Shown here in pieces: positions 8,318 through 16,522 of a stretch of DNA of 38,994 nt. Within the stretch, counting starts at the first letter, position 1; each line of letters starts with the position of its first letter. The stretch spans positions 1 to 38,994 of the forward strand of contig JAUSLJ010000027.1 in NCBI GenBank assembly GCA_030646715.1, given 5' to 3'. This DNA is from Agitococcus sp. Lineage in GTDB: Bacteria; Pseudomonadota; Gammaproteobacteria; Pseudomonadales; Moraxellaceae. The translations under genes were made by a program, and so were the position numbers. The notes under the pieces were generated by a model that was not told where the DNA came from, searched no databases, and saw only the letters and a list, made by a program, of their open reading frames with translations.

Positions 8318-9036
8318 TAACTACCCAAAGACTCTTTCACAAACAAATAGCCTTTACTACGCACGGTTTTAATGCGTTTTGGGTTATCAGGATCATCACC
8401 AATTTTGGGACGAATACGGGAGATACGAACATCAATAGAACGGTCTTGACCATCGTATTCAATCCCACGCAGACGCTCAAAAATATCTTCACGCGATAAA
8501 ATACGTCCTGCATTAGACGCTAACAACCACAATAGGTCATATTCTGCGCTGGTAAATTCGACAGGTTCATGATTCAACATTACCGAACGACCACCGTTAT
8601 CAATGACTAAATCATCAAACTCTAAACGTTGCGGTAAGTCTTCATCAATAATTTTGTCTGAACGGCGCAATAAGGCACGAATACGGGCTAACAACACGCG
8701 CGGCTGTGCAGGTTTAGCGACATAATCATCCGCACCCATTTCTAGACCTAAGACTTGATCCATATCATCGGTACGGGCAGTCAGCATCAAAATAGGATGA
8801 TGATAATGAGGGCGTACTTCACGGCAAATAGTTAAACCATCGGCACCCGGCAACATGACATCCAAAACCACCAAATCTGGCTGCTCGGAAATAATACGGC
8901 GAATGGCACGGTTGCCGTCTGTTTCCACGCCGACTTCTAAGCCATTACGAATCAAATATTCTTGTGTCAGACTCGCCAAACGCTCGTCATCTTCAACAAT
9001 TAAAATACGCGGTAGCCGTTCTTCTTGCTGGCTCAT
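8317..9036 (-). CDS. bfmR: OmpR-family response regulator BfmR (RstA-like)
   Basis: This 239-residue protein has an N-terminal receiver domain with the acidic pair D16/D17, phospho-acceptor D59 in VVLDVMLPGADG, T86 and K108 in ADDYVAKPAQP. The C-terminal winged helix (about 135-235) contains FTSAEYDLLWLLASNAGRIL and DRSIDVRISRIRPKIG. The whole sequence is strikingly close to Acinetobacter BfmR as I remember it, including NGLEVGVETDGNRAIRRIIS. In A. baumannii BfmR activates capsule and envelope genes and chaperone-usher pili, and binds its own promoter. ATG at 9036 is preceded by AGGA with 8-base spacing. A promoter, a tandem GTTACA motif and a 5'-UTR stem-loop lie upstream. It is transcribed divergently from nrdA. 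Confidence 0.95.
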   Translation of the reverse strand: MSQQEERLPRILIVEDDERLASLTQEYLIRNGLEVGVETDGNRAIRRIISEQPDLVVLDVMLPGADGLTICREVRPHYHHPILMLTARTDDMDQVLGLEMGADDYVAKPAQPRVLLARIRALLRRSDKIIDEDLPQRLEFDDLVIDNGGRSVMLNHEPVEFTSAEYDLLWLLASNAGRILSREDIFERLRGIEYDGQDRSIDVRISRIRPKIGDDPDNPKRIKTVRSKGYLFVKESLGS

Positions 9037-9069
9037 GGTTTTTTCCTAATTAGTATTGATTAAATTAAC

Positions 9070-9114
9070 TAACACTCAGTGCTTATTATTACGTCTAGGC
9101 GACGGCGAGTGTTA
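9070..9114 (-). promoter_or_regulatory. stem-loop in predicted bfmR 5' leader
   Basis: There is a perfect 8-bp inverted repeat, TAACACTC (9070-9077) and GAGTGTTA (9107-9114), with a 29-base loop. It would lie at the extreme 5' end of the bfmR mRNA if transcription starts about 7 bases after the -10 element at 9122-9127. The role is inferred; it could protect the 5' end or be a protein-binding site in DNA. Confidence 0.4.
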
Positions 9115-9121
9115 TGGGTGC

Positions 9122-9149
9122 ATCATAGACAATTCTGTTACAGTTACAA
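9122..9149 (-). promoter_or_regulatory. bfmR promoter with tandem GTTACA operator-like motif
   Basis: On the minus strand, TTGTAA (-35, at 9144-9149) and TATGAT (-10, at 9122-9127) are separated by 16 bases, matching sigma70 consensus at 4/6 and 5/6. The spacer and -35 carry the plus-strand tandem repeat GTTACAGTTACA (9137-9148), each unit equal to the GTTACA half of the E. coli RstA box. BfmR is of the RstA type, so self-regulation at this site is plausible. Confidence 0.5.
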
Positions 9150-9161
9150 AGAGCTAAAGCA

Positions 9162-9178
9162 CTGTTGTTTACCAACAG
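9162..9178. promoter_or_regulatory. inverted repeat in bfmR-nrdA control region
   Basis: CTGTTG-TTTAC-CAACAG is a perfect 6-bp dyad 13 bases upstream of the bfmR -35. It could be a regulator site, but no known box is matched and chance is possible. Confidence 0.25.
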
Positions 9179-9334
9179 GCTACCAAAAGACTGTCAAGCC
9201 CCTGCACGAGATATATATTTTTACATTTCACCAAAATAAATTGCCGTGAACTAATCGTCGCTAAGGCCTTGTGTTGCTTATTTTTTTGCTATTTTCACCA
9301 GCTATTTTGGTGAACTTGCACTCAATTTCCGCTC

Positions 9335-9363
9335 TTGCACTTCTCAAGAAAACGGCTTATCTT
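9335..9363 (+). promoter_or_regulatory. predicted sigma70 promoter of nrdAB
   Basis: TTGCAC (9335-9340), exactly 17 bases, then TATCTT (9358-9363). The hexamers match consensus at 5/6 and 4/6. Its -10 lies inside the weaker NrdR-like box and the stronger box follows just downstream, a layout suited to repression. The mRNA leader would be about 140 bases. Confidence 0.5.
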
Positions 9364-9367
9364 GTGC
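9352..9367 (+). promoter_or_regulatory. degenerate NrdR box overlapping nrdA -10
   Basis: The sequence ACGGCTTATCTTGTGC matches the right half of the NrdR consensus (ACACWATATWTWGTGT-like) better than the left. It is included because it sits exactly 16 bases from the good box at 9384-9399, the spacing expected for paired NrdR sites. Confidence 0.4.
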
Positions 9368-9383
9368 CTCAAGAAAGCTGCAC

Positions 9384-9399
9384 ACACTATAGATTGTGT
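9384..9399 (+). promoter_or_regulatory. NrdR box upstream of nrdA
   Basis: ACACTATAGATTGTGT is a near-perfect match to the 16-bp palindromic NrdR operator, with the ACAC...GTGT ends intact. NrdR is the ATP/dATP-sensing ATP-cone repressor of ribonucleotide reductase operons. No nrdR gene is in this window. Confidence 0.7.
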
Positions 9400-9510
9400 T
9401 TTAACCAACTTTTTCAACTAAATCAACCAAACATAAACTCGTCACCTACGTCAATAGCTAATGCGCGTAGCTGGGTGTTTTTATTGCTAAAAATTTACTA
9501 AGGAGCTTAT

Positions 9511-12345
9511 ATGAGTATTTCTGCACAGCGTTCTTTTGAATCGCCCGAATTGGCGACTGCGCCAGGCCAATTACGCATTATTAAGCGTAACGGCACCTTA
9601 GTTCCTTACGATGCAGGTAAAATTGCCGTTGCCATTAGCAAAGCATTCTTAGCAGTAGAAGGCGGCTCTGCCGTTGACTCTAGCCGTGTTCATCAACAAG
9701 TATCGTTATTAACCGATGCCGTGACCAGTACCTTTAAACGTCGTATGCCTAGCGGCGGCACGATTCATATTGAAGAAATTCAAGACCAAGTCGAATTGGC
9801 GTTGATGCGTGCAGGCGAGCAAAAAGTGGCGCGCTCTTATGTCATTTATCGTGACGAACGTGCGCGTCTGCGTGATGCGGGCATTACCAAAAGCCACCCG
9901 ACATTAACCGTGACTTTAGGTGATGGCACACGTCAAGCCTTAGATTTAGGTCGTTTAGAATCGTTGATTATGGATGCCTGCGAAGGTCTTGTTGGTGTCA
10001 GCGCACAAGCTATTGTCGAAGAAACCTTAAAGAATTTATATGATGGTGTGAAAGAAAGCGATTTAGCGACCACGATGGTGATGTGTGCGCGTGTGCATAT
10101 TGAACAAGAGCCGAATTACACCTACGTCACATCCCGCTTATTATTAGACCAATTGCGCAGTGAAGCCTTGGGCTTTTTAGATATTACCGATAAAGCCTCG
10201 CCTGCCGACATGGTCGAGTTTTATCCTCAAGCCTTGCCTATCTATTTGAAGCGCGGTGTGGAATTAGAATTACTGTCGCCTGATTTATTAAAATACGATT
10301 TAGCGAAGATTGCTGATGCTATTGAGCCTGTTCGTGATTTGCAATTTACCTATTTAGGCTTGCAAACACTTTATGACCGCTACTTCCTACATAGCAACGA
10401 TGTTCGTTTTGAACTACCACAGTTGTTCTTTATGCGTGTAGCGATGGGCTTGGCAATGAATGAAGCCGACCGTGAAGCGCGCGCGATTGAGTTTTATCAA
10501 TTGCTGTCTAGCTTTGACTACATGGCTTCTACACCGACGCTATTTAATGCAGGCACATTGCGACCACAGCTTTCTAGCTGCTACTTAACTACGATTCCTG
10601 ATGACTTATACGGCATTTACGATGGTATTCGTGATAACGCTATGCTCTCCAAATGGGCTGGTGGTTTAGGTAATGACTGGACACCTGTTCGTGCTTTAGG
10701 GGCTTATATCAAAGGCACAAACGGTAAGTCGCAAGGTGTCGTGCCCTTCTTAAAAGTGGCTAATGATACAGCCGTTGCGGTGAATCAAGGCGGCAAACGC
10801 AAAGGCGCAGTCTGTGCTTATTTAGAAAGCTGGCACTTAGATATTGAAGAGTTTTTAGAACTGCGTAAAAACACAGGTGATGACCGTCGCCGTACGCACG
10901 ATATGAATACCGCCAACTGGGTACCTGATTTGTTTATGCAACGTGTCTTTGATGATGGTGATTGGACGTTGTTCTCGCCTTCTGATGTGCCTGATTTGCA
11001 TGATTTATACGGCAAAGAATTTGCTGTGCGTTACAACGAATACGAACGCATGACCGCTACAGGTGAAATGCGCTTATTCAAACGTATTAAAGCCCAAGAT
11101 TTATGGCGCAAAATGTTGTCGATGCTGTTCGAAACAGGTCATCCGTGGGTAACATTTAAAGACGTTTGTAACTTACGTTCGCCACAACAACACGTCGGTG
11201 TCGTGCATTCATCAAACTTGTGTACTGAAATTACCTTAAATACTTCAGTTGATGAAATTGCCGTCTGTAACTTAGGTTCGATTAACTTGGTCAACCACGT
11301 GACTGCGAACGGTTTAGATGTCGCCAAACTCGAAAAAACCGTGAAAACAGCTGTGCGTATGTTGGATAACGTTATCGACATTAACTATTACGCCGTGCCA
11401 CAAGCGAAAAACTCTAACTTCCGTCATCGTCCTGTGGGCTTAGGGATTATGGGTTTCCAAGATGCGTTATACATTTTGAACACGCCATATTCTTCCGATG
11501 CGGCCGTTCAGTTTGCTGATACGTCGATGGAAGTGATTAGCTATTTTGCCATTGCTGCTTCTTCGCAATTAGCACAAGAGCGCGGTAGCTACAGCACTTT
11601 TGAAGGCTCATTGTGGAGTCAAGGGATTCTGCCTATCGACTCCTTGCAAAAAGTCATTGATGCCCGTGGCGAGCGTTATATCCAAGTCGATACTAGCGAA
11701 ACTTTGGATTGGGCAACGTTGCGTAACACCGTCCAAAAACACGGGATGCGTAACTCCAATGTTATGGCGATTGCACCAACGGCCACCATTTCTAATATTT
11801 GTGGTGTTGCTCAGTCGATTGAGCCGACTTATCAGAACTTGTACGTAAAATCGAACTTGTCGGGCGAATTTACTGTTGTTAATCCTTATCTCGTCAATGC
11901 CTTGAAAGAGCGTGGCTTGTGGGATTCGGTAATGGTCAATGACTTGAAATACTACGATGGTTCAGTGCAAAACATTGAGCGTATTCCTGAAGATTTAAAA
12001 TCGTTATTTGCCACGGCTTTTGAAGTGGAGCCACGCTGGATTGTGGATGCTGCCAGCCGTCGTCAAAAATGGATTGACCAAGCACAATCACTGAACTTGT
12101 ACATCAGCCATGCTTCGGGCAAAAAATTGGATATTACTTACCGTATGGCTTGGTATCGCGGTTTAAAAACCACGTATTACCTCCGTGCTATTGGTGCAAC
12201 AGCCGCCGAAAAATCCACGATTTCTGATGGCGCATTAAACGCAGTCAAGAGCCAAGCTGTTTATGAAGAAGCGGCATTTGTTGAAGCTGCACCTGTACCG
12301 TTAGCTTGCTCGATTGATAATCCTGATTGTGAGGCTTGTCAGTAA
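9511..12345 (+). CDS. nrdA: class Ia ribonucleoside-diphosphate reductase, alpha subunit
   Basis: This 944-residue large subunit reduces ribonucleoside diphosphates to deoxyribonucleotides with the NrdB radical partner. It carries two consecutive ATP-cone domains. The first is at about 20-125 (IIKRNGTLVPYDAGKI ... ARSYVIYRDERARLRD) and the second at about 130-220 (LTVTLGDGTRQ ... YTYVTSRLLLDQLR), as in Pseudomonas and Acinetobacter NrdA, for ATP/dATP activity control. Catalytic signatures are STPTLFNAGTLRPQLSSCYL (first redox Cys), SSNLCTEITL (the N-x-C-x-E radical site), HGMRNSNVMAIAPTATIS and the C-terminal redox pair in SIDNPDCEACQ. A strong ribosome site AGGAG lies 6 bases before ATG. nrdB follows after 63 bases. 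Predicted control by NrdR boxes upstream. Confidence 0.97.
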   Translation: MSISAQRSFESPELATAPGQLRIIKRNGTLVPYDAGKIAVAISKAFLAVEGGSAVDSSRVHQQVSLLTDAVTSTFKRRMPSGGTIHIEEIQDQVELALMRAGEQKVARSYVIYRDERARLRDAGITKSHPTLTVTLGDGTRQALDLGRLESLIMDACEGLVGVSAQAIVEETLKNLYDGVKESDLATTMVMCARVHIEQEPNYTYVTSRLLLDQLRSEALGFLDITDKASPADMVEFYPQALPIYLKRGVELELLSPDLLKYDLAKIADAIEPVRDLQFTYLGLQTLYDRYFLHSNDVRFELPQLFFMRVAMGLAMNEADREARAIEFYQLLSSFDYMASTPTLFNAGTLRPQLSSCYLTTIPDDLYGIYDGIRDNAMLSKWAGGLGNDWTPVRALGAYIKGTNGKSQGVVPFLKVANDTAVAVNQGGKRKGAVCAYLESWHLDIEEFLELRKNTGDDRRRTHDMNTANWVPDLFMQRVFDDGDWTLFSPSDVPDLHDLYGKEFAVRYNEYERMTATGEMRLFKRIKAQDLWRKMLSMLFETGHPWVTFKDVCNLRSPQQHVGVVHSSNLCTEITLNTSVDEIAVCNLGSINLVNHVTANGLDVAKLEKTVKTAVRMLDNVIDINYYAVPQAKNSNFRHRPVGLGIMGFQDALYILNTPYSSDAAVQFADTSMEVISYFAIAASSQLAQERGSYSTFEGSLWSQGILPIDSLQKVIDARGERYIQVDTSETLDWATLRNTVQKHGMRNSNVMAIAPTATISNICGVAQSIEPTYQNLYVKSNLSGEFTVVNPYLVNALKERGLWDSVMVNDLKYYDGSVQNIERIPEDLKSLFATAFEVEPRWIVDAASRRQKWIDQAQSLNLYISHASGKKLDITYRMAWYRGLKTTYYLRAIGATAAEKSTISDGALNAVKSQAVYEEAAFVEAAPVPLACSIDNPDCEACQ

Positions 12346-12408
12346 AAATTAACGTCCCTTTTTACACAGAAAGGGACTATTGTTTATCGAATTTGAGAGA
12401 TACACACC

Positions 12409-13635
12409 ATGTTAAACTGGGATGACTTCCATGCAGAAGAAAAGCCTAAGGCCAAGACAGCAGCAACGCCAGTTAATGCGCCACAAACAGCTACGCAAAA
12501 CACAGCTACACCGTCGCCTACAGTGGCAAACGTTCAACCCGTCACAGCCTCTGCTGCCCTTGACCGAGCTCAAGCCGCTATTGCTGCTTTAGACGTTGCG
12601 GCAATGACACCCGCCACCGTTGCCCGTATTCAAGTTGACGACAAGCGCATGATTAACTGTCGTGCCGACCTCAACCAATTAGTACCGTTTAAGTACGATT
12701 GGGCATGGCAAAAATATCTCGATTCTTGCGCTAACCATTGGATGCCACAAGAAGTGAATATGTCGAAAGACGTAGGCATGTGGAAAGGCAAAGATGCGTT
12801 AACCGATGACGAGCGCTTAATTGTTATGCGTTCGTTGGGCTATTTCTCGACTGCCGATAGCTTGGTTGCCAACAATATCGTTTTAGCAGTTTATCGTTTG
12901 ATTACTAACCCAGAATGTCGCCAATACTTGATTCGTCAGGCCGCCGAAGAAGCGATTCACACGCATTCTTACCAATACTGTATTCAGTCTTTGGGCATGA
13001 ACGAAGGTGAAGTGTTTAATATGTATCACGAAGTACCGAGTGTTGCTGCCAAAGCCGCTTGGTCGTTAAGTCATACACACTCTTTGTCTGATCCAACCTT
13101 TCAAACAGGCACACCTGAAACTGACCGCGAATTACTGCGTAACTTGATTGGTTTTTATGCGGTGACCGAAGGTATTTTCTTCTACTGTGGTTTTACCCAA
13201 ATTTTAAGTATGGGTCGTCGTAACAAAATGACGGGCGTTGCCGAGCAATTCCAATACATTTTGCGTGATGAGTCGATGCACTTAAACTTTGGTATTGATG
13301 TCATCAACCAAATCAAAATCGAAAACCCGCACTTGTGGAGCAAAGAGTTCCAGCAAGAAGTGATTCAAATGATTTTGGAAGGTACACAGCTCGAAATTAA
13401 CTACGCGCGTGACACTATGCCGCGTGGCGTATTAGGCATGAATGCCGCGATGATGGAAGAATACTTGCAGTTTATTTGCAACCGTCGTTTAACGCAGTTG
13501 GGCTTGCCTGAGCAGTTTGTGGGTGCAAAAAATCCGTTCCCGTGGATGAGCGAAATCATGGACTTACGTAAAGAGAAAAACTTCTTTGAAACGCGGGTGA
13601 CTGAATATCAGACTGGTGGGGCGTTGGCTTGGTAG
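12409..13635 (+). CDS. nrdB: class Ia ribonucleoside-diphosphate reductase, beta (radical) subunit
   Basis: This 408-residue subunit houses the diiron-tyrosyl radical used by NrdA. By alignment to E. coli NrdB in memory, the ligands are D150 ([10 protein letters not shown]), E181 and H184 ([11 protein letters not shown]), E254 (VTEGIFFY), and E288 and H291 ([10 protein letters not shown]). The radical tyrosine is Y188, four residues after H184. Residues about 10-70 form an Ala/Thr/Pro/Gln-rich, low-complexity extension absent from E. coli NrdB but typical in kind of longer Pseudomonadales versions. The C-terminal tail ends TGGALAW, the part that docks on NrdA. The start ATG follows a GAGAGA sequence with about 8-base spacing. 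A hairpin follows the gene at 13683-13704. Confidence 0.97.
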   Translation: MLNWDDFHAEEKPKAKTAATPVNAPQTATQNTATPSPTVANVQPVTASAALDRAQAAIAALDVAAMTPATVARIQVDDKRMINCRADLNQLVPFKYDWAWQKYLDSCANHWMPQEVNMSKDVGMWKGKDALTDDERLIVMRSLGYFSTADSLVANNIVLAVYRLITNPECRQYLIRQAAEEAIHTHSYQYCIQSLGMNEGEVFNMYHEVPSVAAKAAWSLSHTHSLSDPTFQTGTPETDRELLRNLIGFYAVTEGIFFYCGFTQILSMGRRNKMTGVAEQFQYILRDESMHLNFGIDVINQIKIENPHLWSKEFQQEVIQMILEGTQLEINYARDTMPRGVLGMNAAMMEEYLQFICNRRLTQLGLPEQFVGAKNPFPWMSEIMDLRKEKNFFETRVTEYQTGGALAW

Positions 13636-13682
13636 GTTAATCGCCATCACGCGACACATTGTTTGTCATGCAAACTGAAAAC

Positions 13683-13704
13683 TAAGGCTGCGTAAGCAGC
13701 CTTA
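13683..13704 (+). terminator. hairpin downstream of nrdB
   Basis: A perfect 9-bp stem, TAAGGCTGC/GCAGCCTTA, with a GTAA loop lies 48 bases after the nrdB stop. No T-tract follows on either strand immediately, so it is a weak intrinsic terminator or an mRNA 3'-end stabiliser between the convergent nrdB and PIN-toxin genes. Confidence 0.5.
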
Positions 13705-13799
13705 CCAACTCTATTAATAAATTGAACTGTGCAATGATATTTTGAAAATTGGGCTGAGATAATCAGAACGATAGAACTCTTGCCCGTGCTATATAAAAC

Positions 13800-14216
13800 T
13801 TATCTCAACTCCAGTATGGCCTCCAACTCAGCAGGCAAATACACAGGTAATTTAGACTGTTTAAAATCTTTTATGTTTCGGGTAACGATACAGTCAACAC
13901 TGGAATGTTGAGCTGCTTTGTATAACACTGCATCTTCAAAGTCACTAAAACCAGCTTGCATAGCACTTAACAATACTGTTTTATCCACCTGTGTCACTTC
14001 AAAAAGCTCTAACAGAAGCTTAATTTTTTCCTTAGCTGTTCCAGCACCTATTGCTTTAGATGCAAGATAAAAGATCGTAGTAATAGTGGTTGCACAAACA
14101 TAACCAGTTATTTCTTTACGCTCAATACGTGCTACCAGTTGCGTTGCCGCCTGTGCGTGTGGCTGTCTGTTTTGCAGTACATCCAGAATCACATTAGTGT
14201 CAAAAAGCACTTTCAC
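13800..14216 (-). CDS. PIN-domain toxin (VapC-like ribonuclease)
   Basis: This 138-residue protein begins MKVLFDTNVILDVL with the first PIN aspartate D7. Further acidic residues are visible in AMQAGFSDFEDAVLYKAA and in VDCIVTRNIKDFKQS, the D-x-x-x-T-R-N-x-x-D-F end of the family. PIN toxins are Mg-dependent endoribonucleases that cut tRNA or rRNA and are held inactive by a partner antitoxin. The gene overlaps the upstream antitoxin by 4 bases (14213-14216), a typical toxin-antitoxin arrangement. The target RNA is unknown. The pair sits alone between nrdB and an oxygenase gene, so it is likely an acquired module. Confidence 0.85.
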   Translation of the reverse strand: MKVLFDTNVILDVLQNRQPHAQAATQLVARIERKEITGYVCATTITTIFYLASKAIGAGTAKEKIKLLLELFEVTQVDKTVLLSAMQAGFSDFEDAVLYKAAQHSSVDCIVTRNIKDFKQSKLPVYLPAELEAILELR

Positions 14217-14464
14217 TGGTACTTGCTCTCCAGATAGGAGTGGTAGTCTTCTTCATCTAACTCTTGAGATGTTGTAGCTGGCAAGCAGCCAAGTAAAGAG
14301 GCAGTAATTGGAGGTAAGGGCTGACACTTGCTTGACGGTTTCTGATTAAGCTGGACAAAATAATCGGCAACCATTTGAGACAACGACTTGCCTGACTGTT
14401 TGGCCACAAGCTTTGCATTTTCGATAAGCTGCTCATCTAGACGAAGAGTCAATTTAGTTTGCAT
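14213..14464 (-). CDS. antitoxin of PIN toxin, ribbon-helix-helix (DUF6364-like)
   Basis: In this 83-residue protein, residues 3-37 (KLTLRLDEQLIENAKLVAKQ, then SGKSLSQMVADYF) fit a ribbon-helix-helix DNA-binding fold, with the short beta strand followed by two helices. The acidic C-terminus, LDEEDYHSYLESKYQ, resembles the toxin-binding end of DUF6364-type antitoxins. It is expected to neutralise the PIN protein encoded directly downstream and to repress its own promoter. The start is ATG at 14464, and the stop overlaps the toxin start by 4 bases. The 124 bases upstream are AT-rich and presumably contain the promoter; no clear operator palindrome was found. Confidence 0.8.
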   Translation of the reverse strand: MQTKLTLRLDEQLIENAKLVAKQSGKSLSQMVADYFVQLNQKPSSKCQPLPPITASLLGCLPATTSQELDEEDYHSYLESKYQ

Positions 14465-14588
14465 TTTTCAGCTCACAAGACGTACAAATTAAAAATAATG
14501 ATACGGCCAACTAAGGTAAAAGACAAGAGCAAAATACATGATAGCCCTTAGATGCCTTAAATGTGGCTTCTTTAGACCACTCCTTTTG

Positions 14589-15179
14589 TTACCTATACAC
14601 AGCGCGACTTAAATCCGTAAACTTCCCTACAGGCCCATACATTACATCAGTACGAATAACATATTTAATGCTATCACCTAGAACCACACCCCCCTCATGC
14701 AATAAGGTATGAGGAAAAATTAGTCCCATCCCTGTTTTGCCTTTGACATTAATCCAAGGAAAACGGGTTTCGCCACCCTCATATCCTTCATTCAAATAAA
14801 TTAGAAAGGTCAATATGCTTTCTTCACCATTATCACGGGCAAAATATCCGTCGTAATGCCAACGGAAGATCTGCCCTTTGGTATAACGATAATAGCGAAA
14901 TCGCTCATTTAAACCTCTAATTTCGCGACCTTGCTGCATCACAGGCAAATGGTTCTTTACGCGCGGCCAAATAAGATCAGCCAATTCTTGATCATCCCAA
15001 ATCACGCGATCATTACTGCGGACGTTCAAATCAATGACTGCCCCACGACGAGAACTGATCATCGCCTTTTCAAAACCATGATTTTCGGCACGTTCAATAA
15101 ACACCTGACATTCTTCAGGCGTAAAAATAGGGTGCAAGGTAAAACTCGCATTGCCGATGTTTTCTTTATGAATACTCAT
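14589..15179 (-). CDS. 2OG-Fe(II) oxygenase, prolyl-4-hydroxylase type
   Basis: This 196-residue protein has the iron triad H108 and D110 in RWHYDGYF, and H161 in LLHEGG. A basic residue (K172 or R176 in KYVIRTDVMYG) follows and probably binds 2-oxoglutarate. Supporting motifs are RFRYYRYTKGQ and FLIYLNEGYEGGETRF, typical of the P4Hc fold. These soluble enzymes hydroxylate a substrate while oxidising 2-oxoglutarate to succinate. The substrate is not evident. I chose ATG at 15179, because AAGGAG lies 6 bases before it; a TTG 18 bases further upstream would start upstream of that ribosome site. It is single-gene on the minus strand, with about 210 bases of AT-rich DNA to the divergent epimerase gene. 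Confidence 0.85.
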   Translation of the reverse strand: MSIHKENIGNASFTLHPIFTPEECQVFIERAENHGFEKAMISSRRGAVIDLNVRSNDRVIWDDQELADLIWPRVKNHLPVMQQGREIRGLNERFRYYRYTKGQIFRWHYDGYFARDNGEESILTFLIYLNEGYEGGETRFPWINVKGKTGMGLIFPHTLLHEGGVVLGDSIKYVIRTDVMYGPVGKFTDLSRAVYR

Positions 15180-15388
15180 GATTATCTCCTTGTACAACTC
15201 GCCTACATATTATAGTCCCACAGACAATATACTAACAAACTCATCAACCTGAAACTAGGCATATGATAAATCTCTATTTAAGTTATCTCCCCCATTGACC
15301 TTCACTCAAAAATCAACGACAACAAAGCCAATGCTCGCCACCCATCACTATGCGAGATTAAAAGAATAAACAATTAAGGAGATTAACC

Positions 15389-16372
15389 ATGAAAGTTTTA
15401 GTGACAGGCGCAAATGGCCATATTGGCAGCCATGTGGTTCGTGAATTACTCGCACACAATCATCAAGTCCGCGCTTTTGTCCGTGCCACTGCCGACTTAC
15501 AAGGTATTGACGGTTTAAATATCGAAAAAGTATATGGTGATGTTCAACAATACGAAACCTTAGAACCTGCCGCCCAAGGTTGTGATGCCATTATTCATTT
15601 GGCCGCCGTCTATAAAATGAATGCCAAAGATTTAGATGAAATTGTTAAACCTGCCGTCGAAGGCACACAAAACATTATGAAAGCTGCGAGCAAAGCGGGC
15701 ATTAAACGCGTGGTGTATACCAGCTCTATTGCCTCCATTGGCTTTTCTACCGACCCTAACACCCTACGCACCAGCAACGACTGGGCGGAAGACCCGCGTG
15801 ATGCCTACAACTACGCCAAAAAAGTCAGCGACCAAGAGGCTCAACGGCTCGCCAAACAATATCATATTGATTTAATTACCATTTGCCCTGCGATTGTCTT
15901 GGGGATCTTCGACTACAAACTGACACCGTCCAATAAAATGATTATGGATTTTATTAAACGGGCAACACCGACGTTTATTGGTGGTAATAATTTCGTCAAC
16001 GTCAAAGATGTCGCAAAGATTCATGTTGCCGCACTCACCCATGGCACAGCTGGACAACGCTATATTGTGGGCGGGGAGAATATTTCCTTCAAAAAACTGG
16101 GACAAACACTGTCTAAATTGACCAATAGCTTTATCCCTTATATGCCTTTCCCCCGTTTTATGATGTTGGCGAGTGGACAAATGGCGGATGCCTTACAAAA
16201 GCTTGGGATTAATTTGCCCTTTTCACATAGCGTCATCTACGACACTGTCGCGCGTTATGGCTATTTTGATATTTCCAATACCCAAGCCGATTTTAATTGG
16301 CAACCGATTCCACTTGAGCAAACACTGCAAGAGTGTATCGGTTGGTTGAAAGAGCAAAAACGATTGAAATAA
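15389..16372 (+). CDS. NAD(P)-dependent extended SDR (epimerase / dihydroflavonol reductase-like)
   Basis: This 327-residue protein has an N-terminal Rossmann motif, VTGANGHIGSH (5-15), the core HLAAVYKMN around 70-78, S112/S113 in VVYTSSIASIG, and the catalytic Y140-x3-K144 in DAYNYAKK. The closing substrate domain includes PFPRFMMLASG. The closest groups by eye are dihydroflavonol-4-reductase-like and hopanoid-associated (HpnA-like) sugar epimerases. No substrate can be assigned, and no hopanoid or polysaccharide genes are adjacent. Strong ribosome site AAGGAG, 7 bases before ATG. It is followed by a palindromic repeat and a GNAT relic, so it is probably transcribed alone. Confidence 0.85.
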   Translation: MKVLVTGANGHIGSHVVRELLAHNHQVRAFVRATADLQGIDGLNIEKVYGDVQQYETLEPAAQGCDAIIHLAAVYKMNAKDLDEIVKPAVEGTQNIMKAASKAGIKRVVYTSSIASIGFSTDPNTLRTSNDWAEDPRDAYNYAKKVSDQEAQRLAKQYHIDLITICPAIVLGIFDYKLTPSNKMIMDFIKRATPTFIGGNNFVNVKDVAKIHVAALTHGTAGQRYIVGGENISFKKLGQTLSKLTNSFIPYMPFPRFMMLASGQMADALQKLGINLPFSHSVIYDTVARYGYFDISNTQADFNWQPIPLEQTLQECIGWLKEQKRLK

Positions 16373-16389
16373 CTGCAAATCTCCCCTAA

Positions 16390-16409
16390 CCCCTCTTTGC
16401 AAAGAGGGG
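16390..16409. repeat. 20-bp perfect palindrome in C/G-rich intergenic repeat
   Basis: CCCCTCTTTGCAAAGAGGGG is a perfect palindrome within a CTCCCCTAACCCCTC-type element like those dispersed in many proteobacterial genomes. It lies 18 bases after the SDR stop and could act as its terminator-like hairpin. It also marks the downstream break of the GNAT relic. Confidence 0.65.
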
Positions 16410-16522
16410 AACTCCTGCTTTTTGCCAACGCCTTCAACATATCCTAATTTATGATACATCTTTAAAGATCGCGGATTATTTATTGACAGAACCCACATAG
16501 TTAGCCAGCATCTCGCAAGGAT
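16410..16522 (-). pseudogene. C-terminal relic of a GNAT N-acetyltransferase
   Basis: The minus-strand frame through 16496-16498 reads ILARCWLTMWVLSINNPRSL and continues KMYHKLGYVEGVGKKQEF. The block N-N-P-R-S-L-K-M-Y-H-K-L-G-Y matches the conserved acetyl-CoA-binding C-terminal end of GNAT enzymes (N-x-x-S/A-x-x-x-Y-x-K-x-G-F). Only about 37 codons remain. An in-frame stop lies upstream (16541-16543) and the palindromic repeat replaces the end. No start or ribosome site is evident, so it is a decayed fragment. Confidence 0.55.

Noticed and set aside
9271-9501. 76-codon open frame upstream of nrdA
   Set aside because: It spans the promoter and NrdR boxes, has no ribosome site, and its product resembles no family; it is chance open frame in AT-rich DNA.
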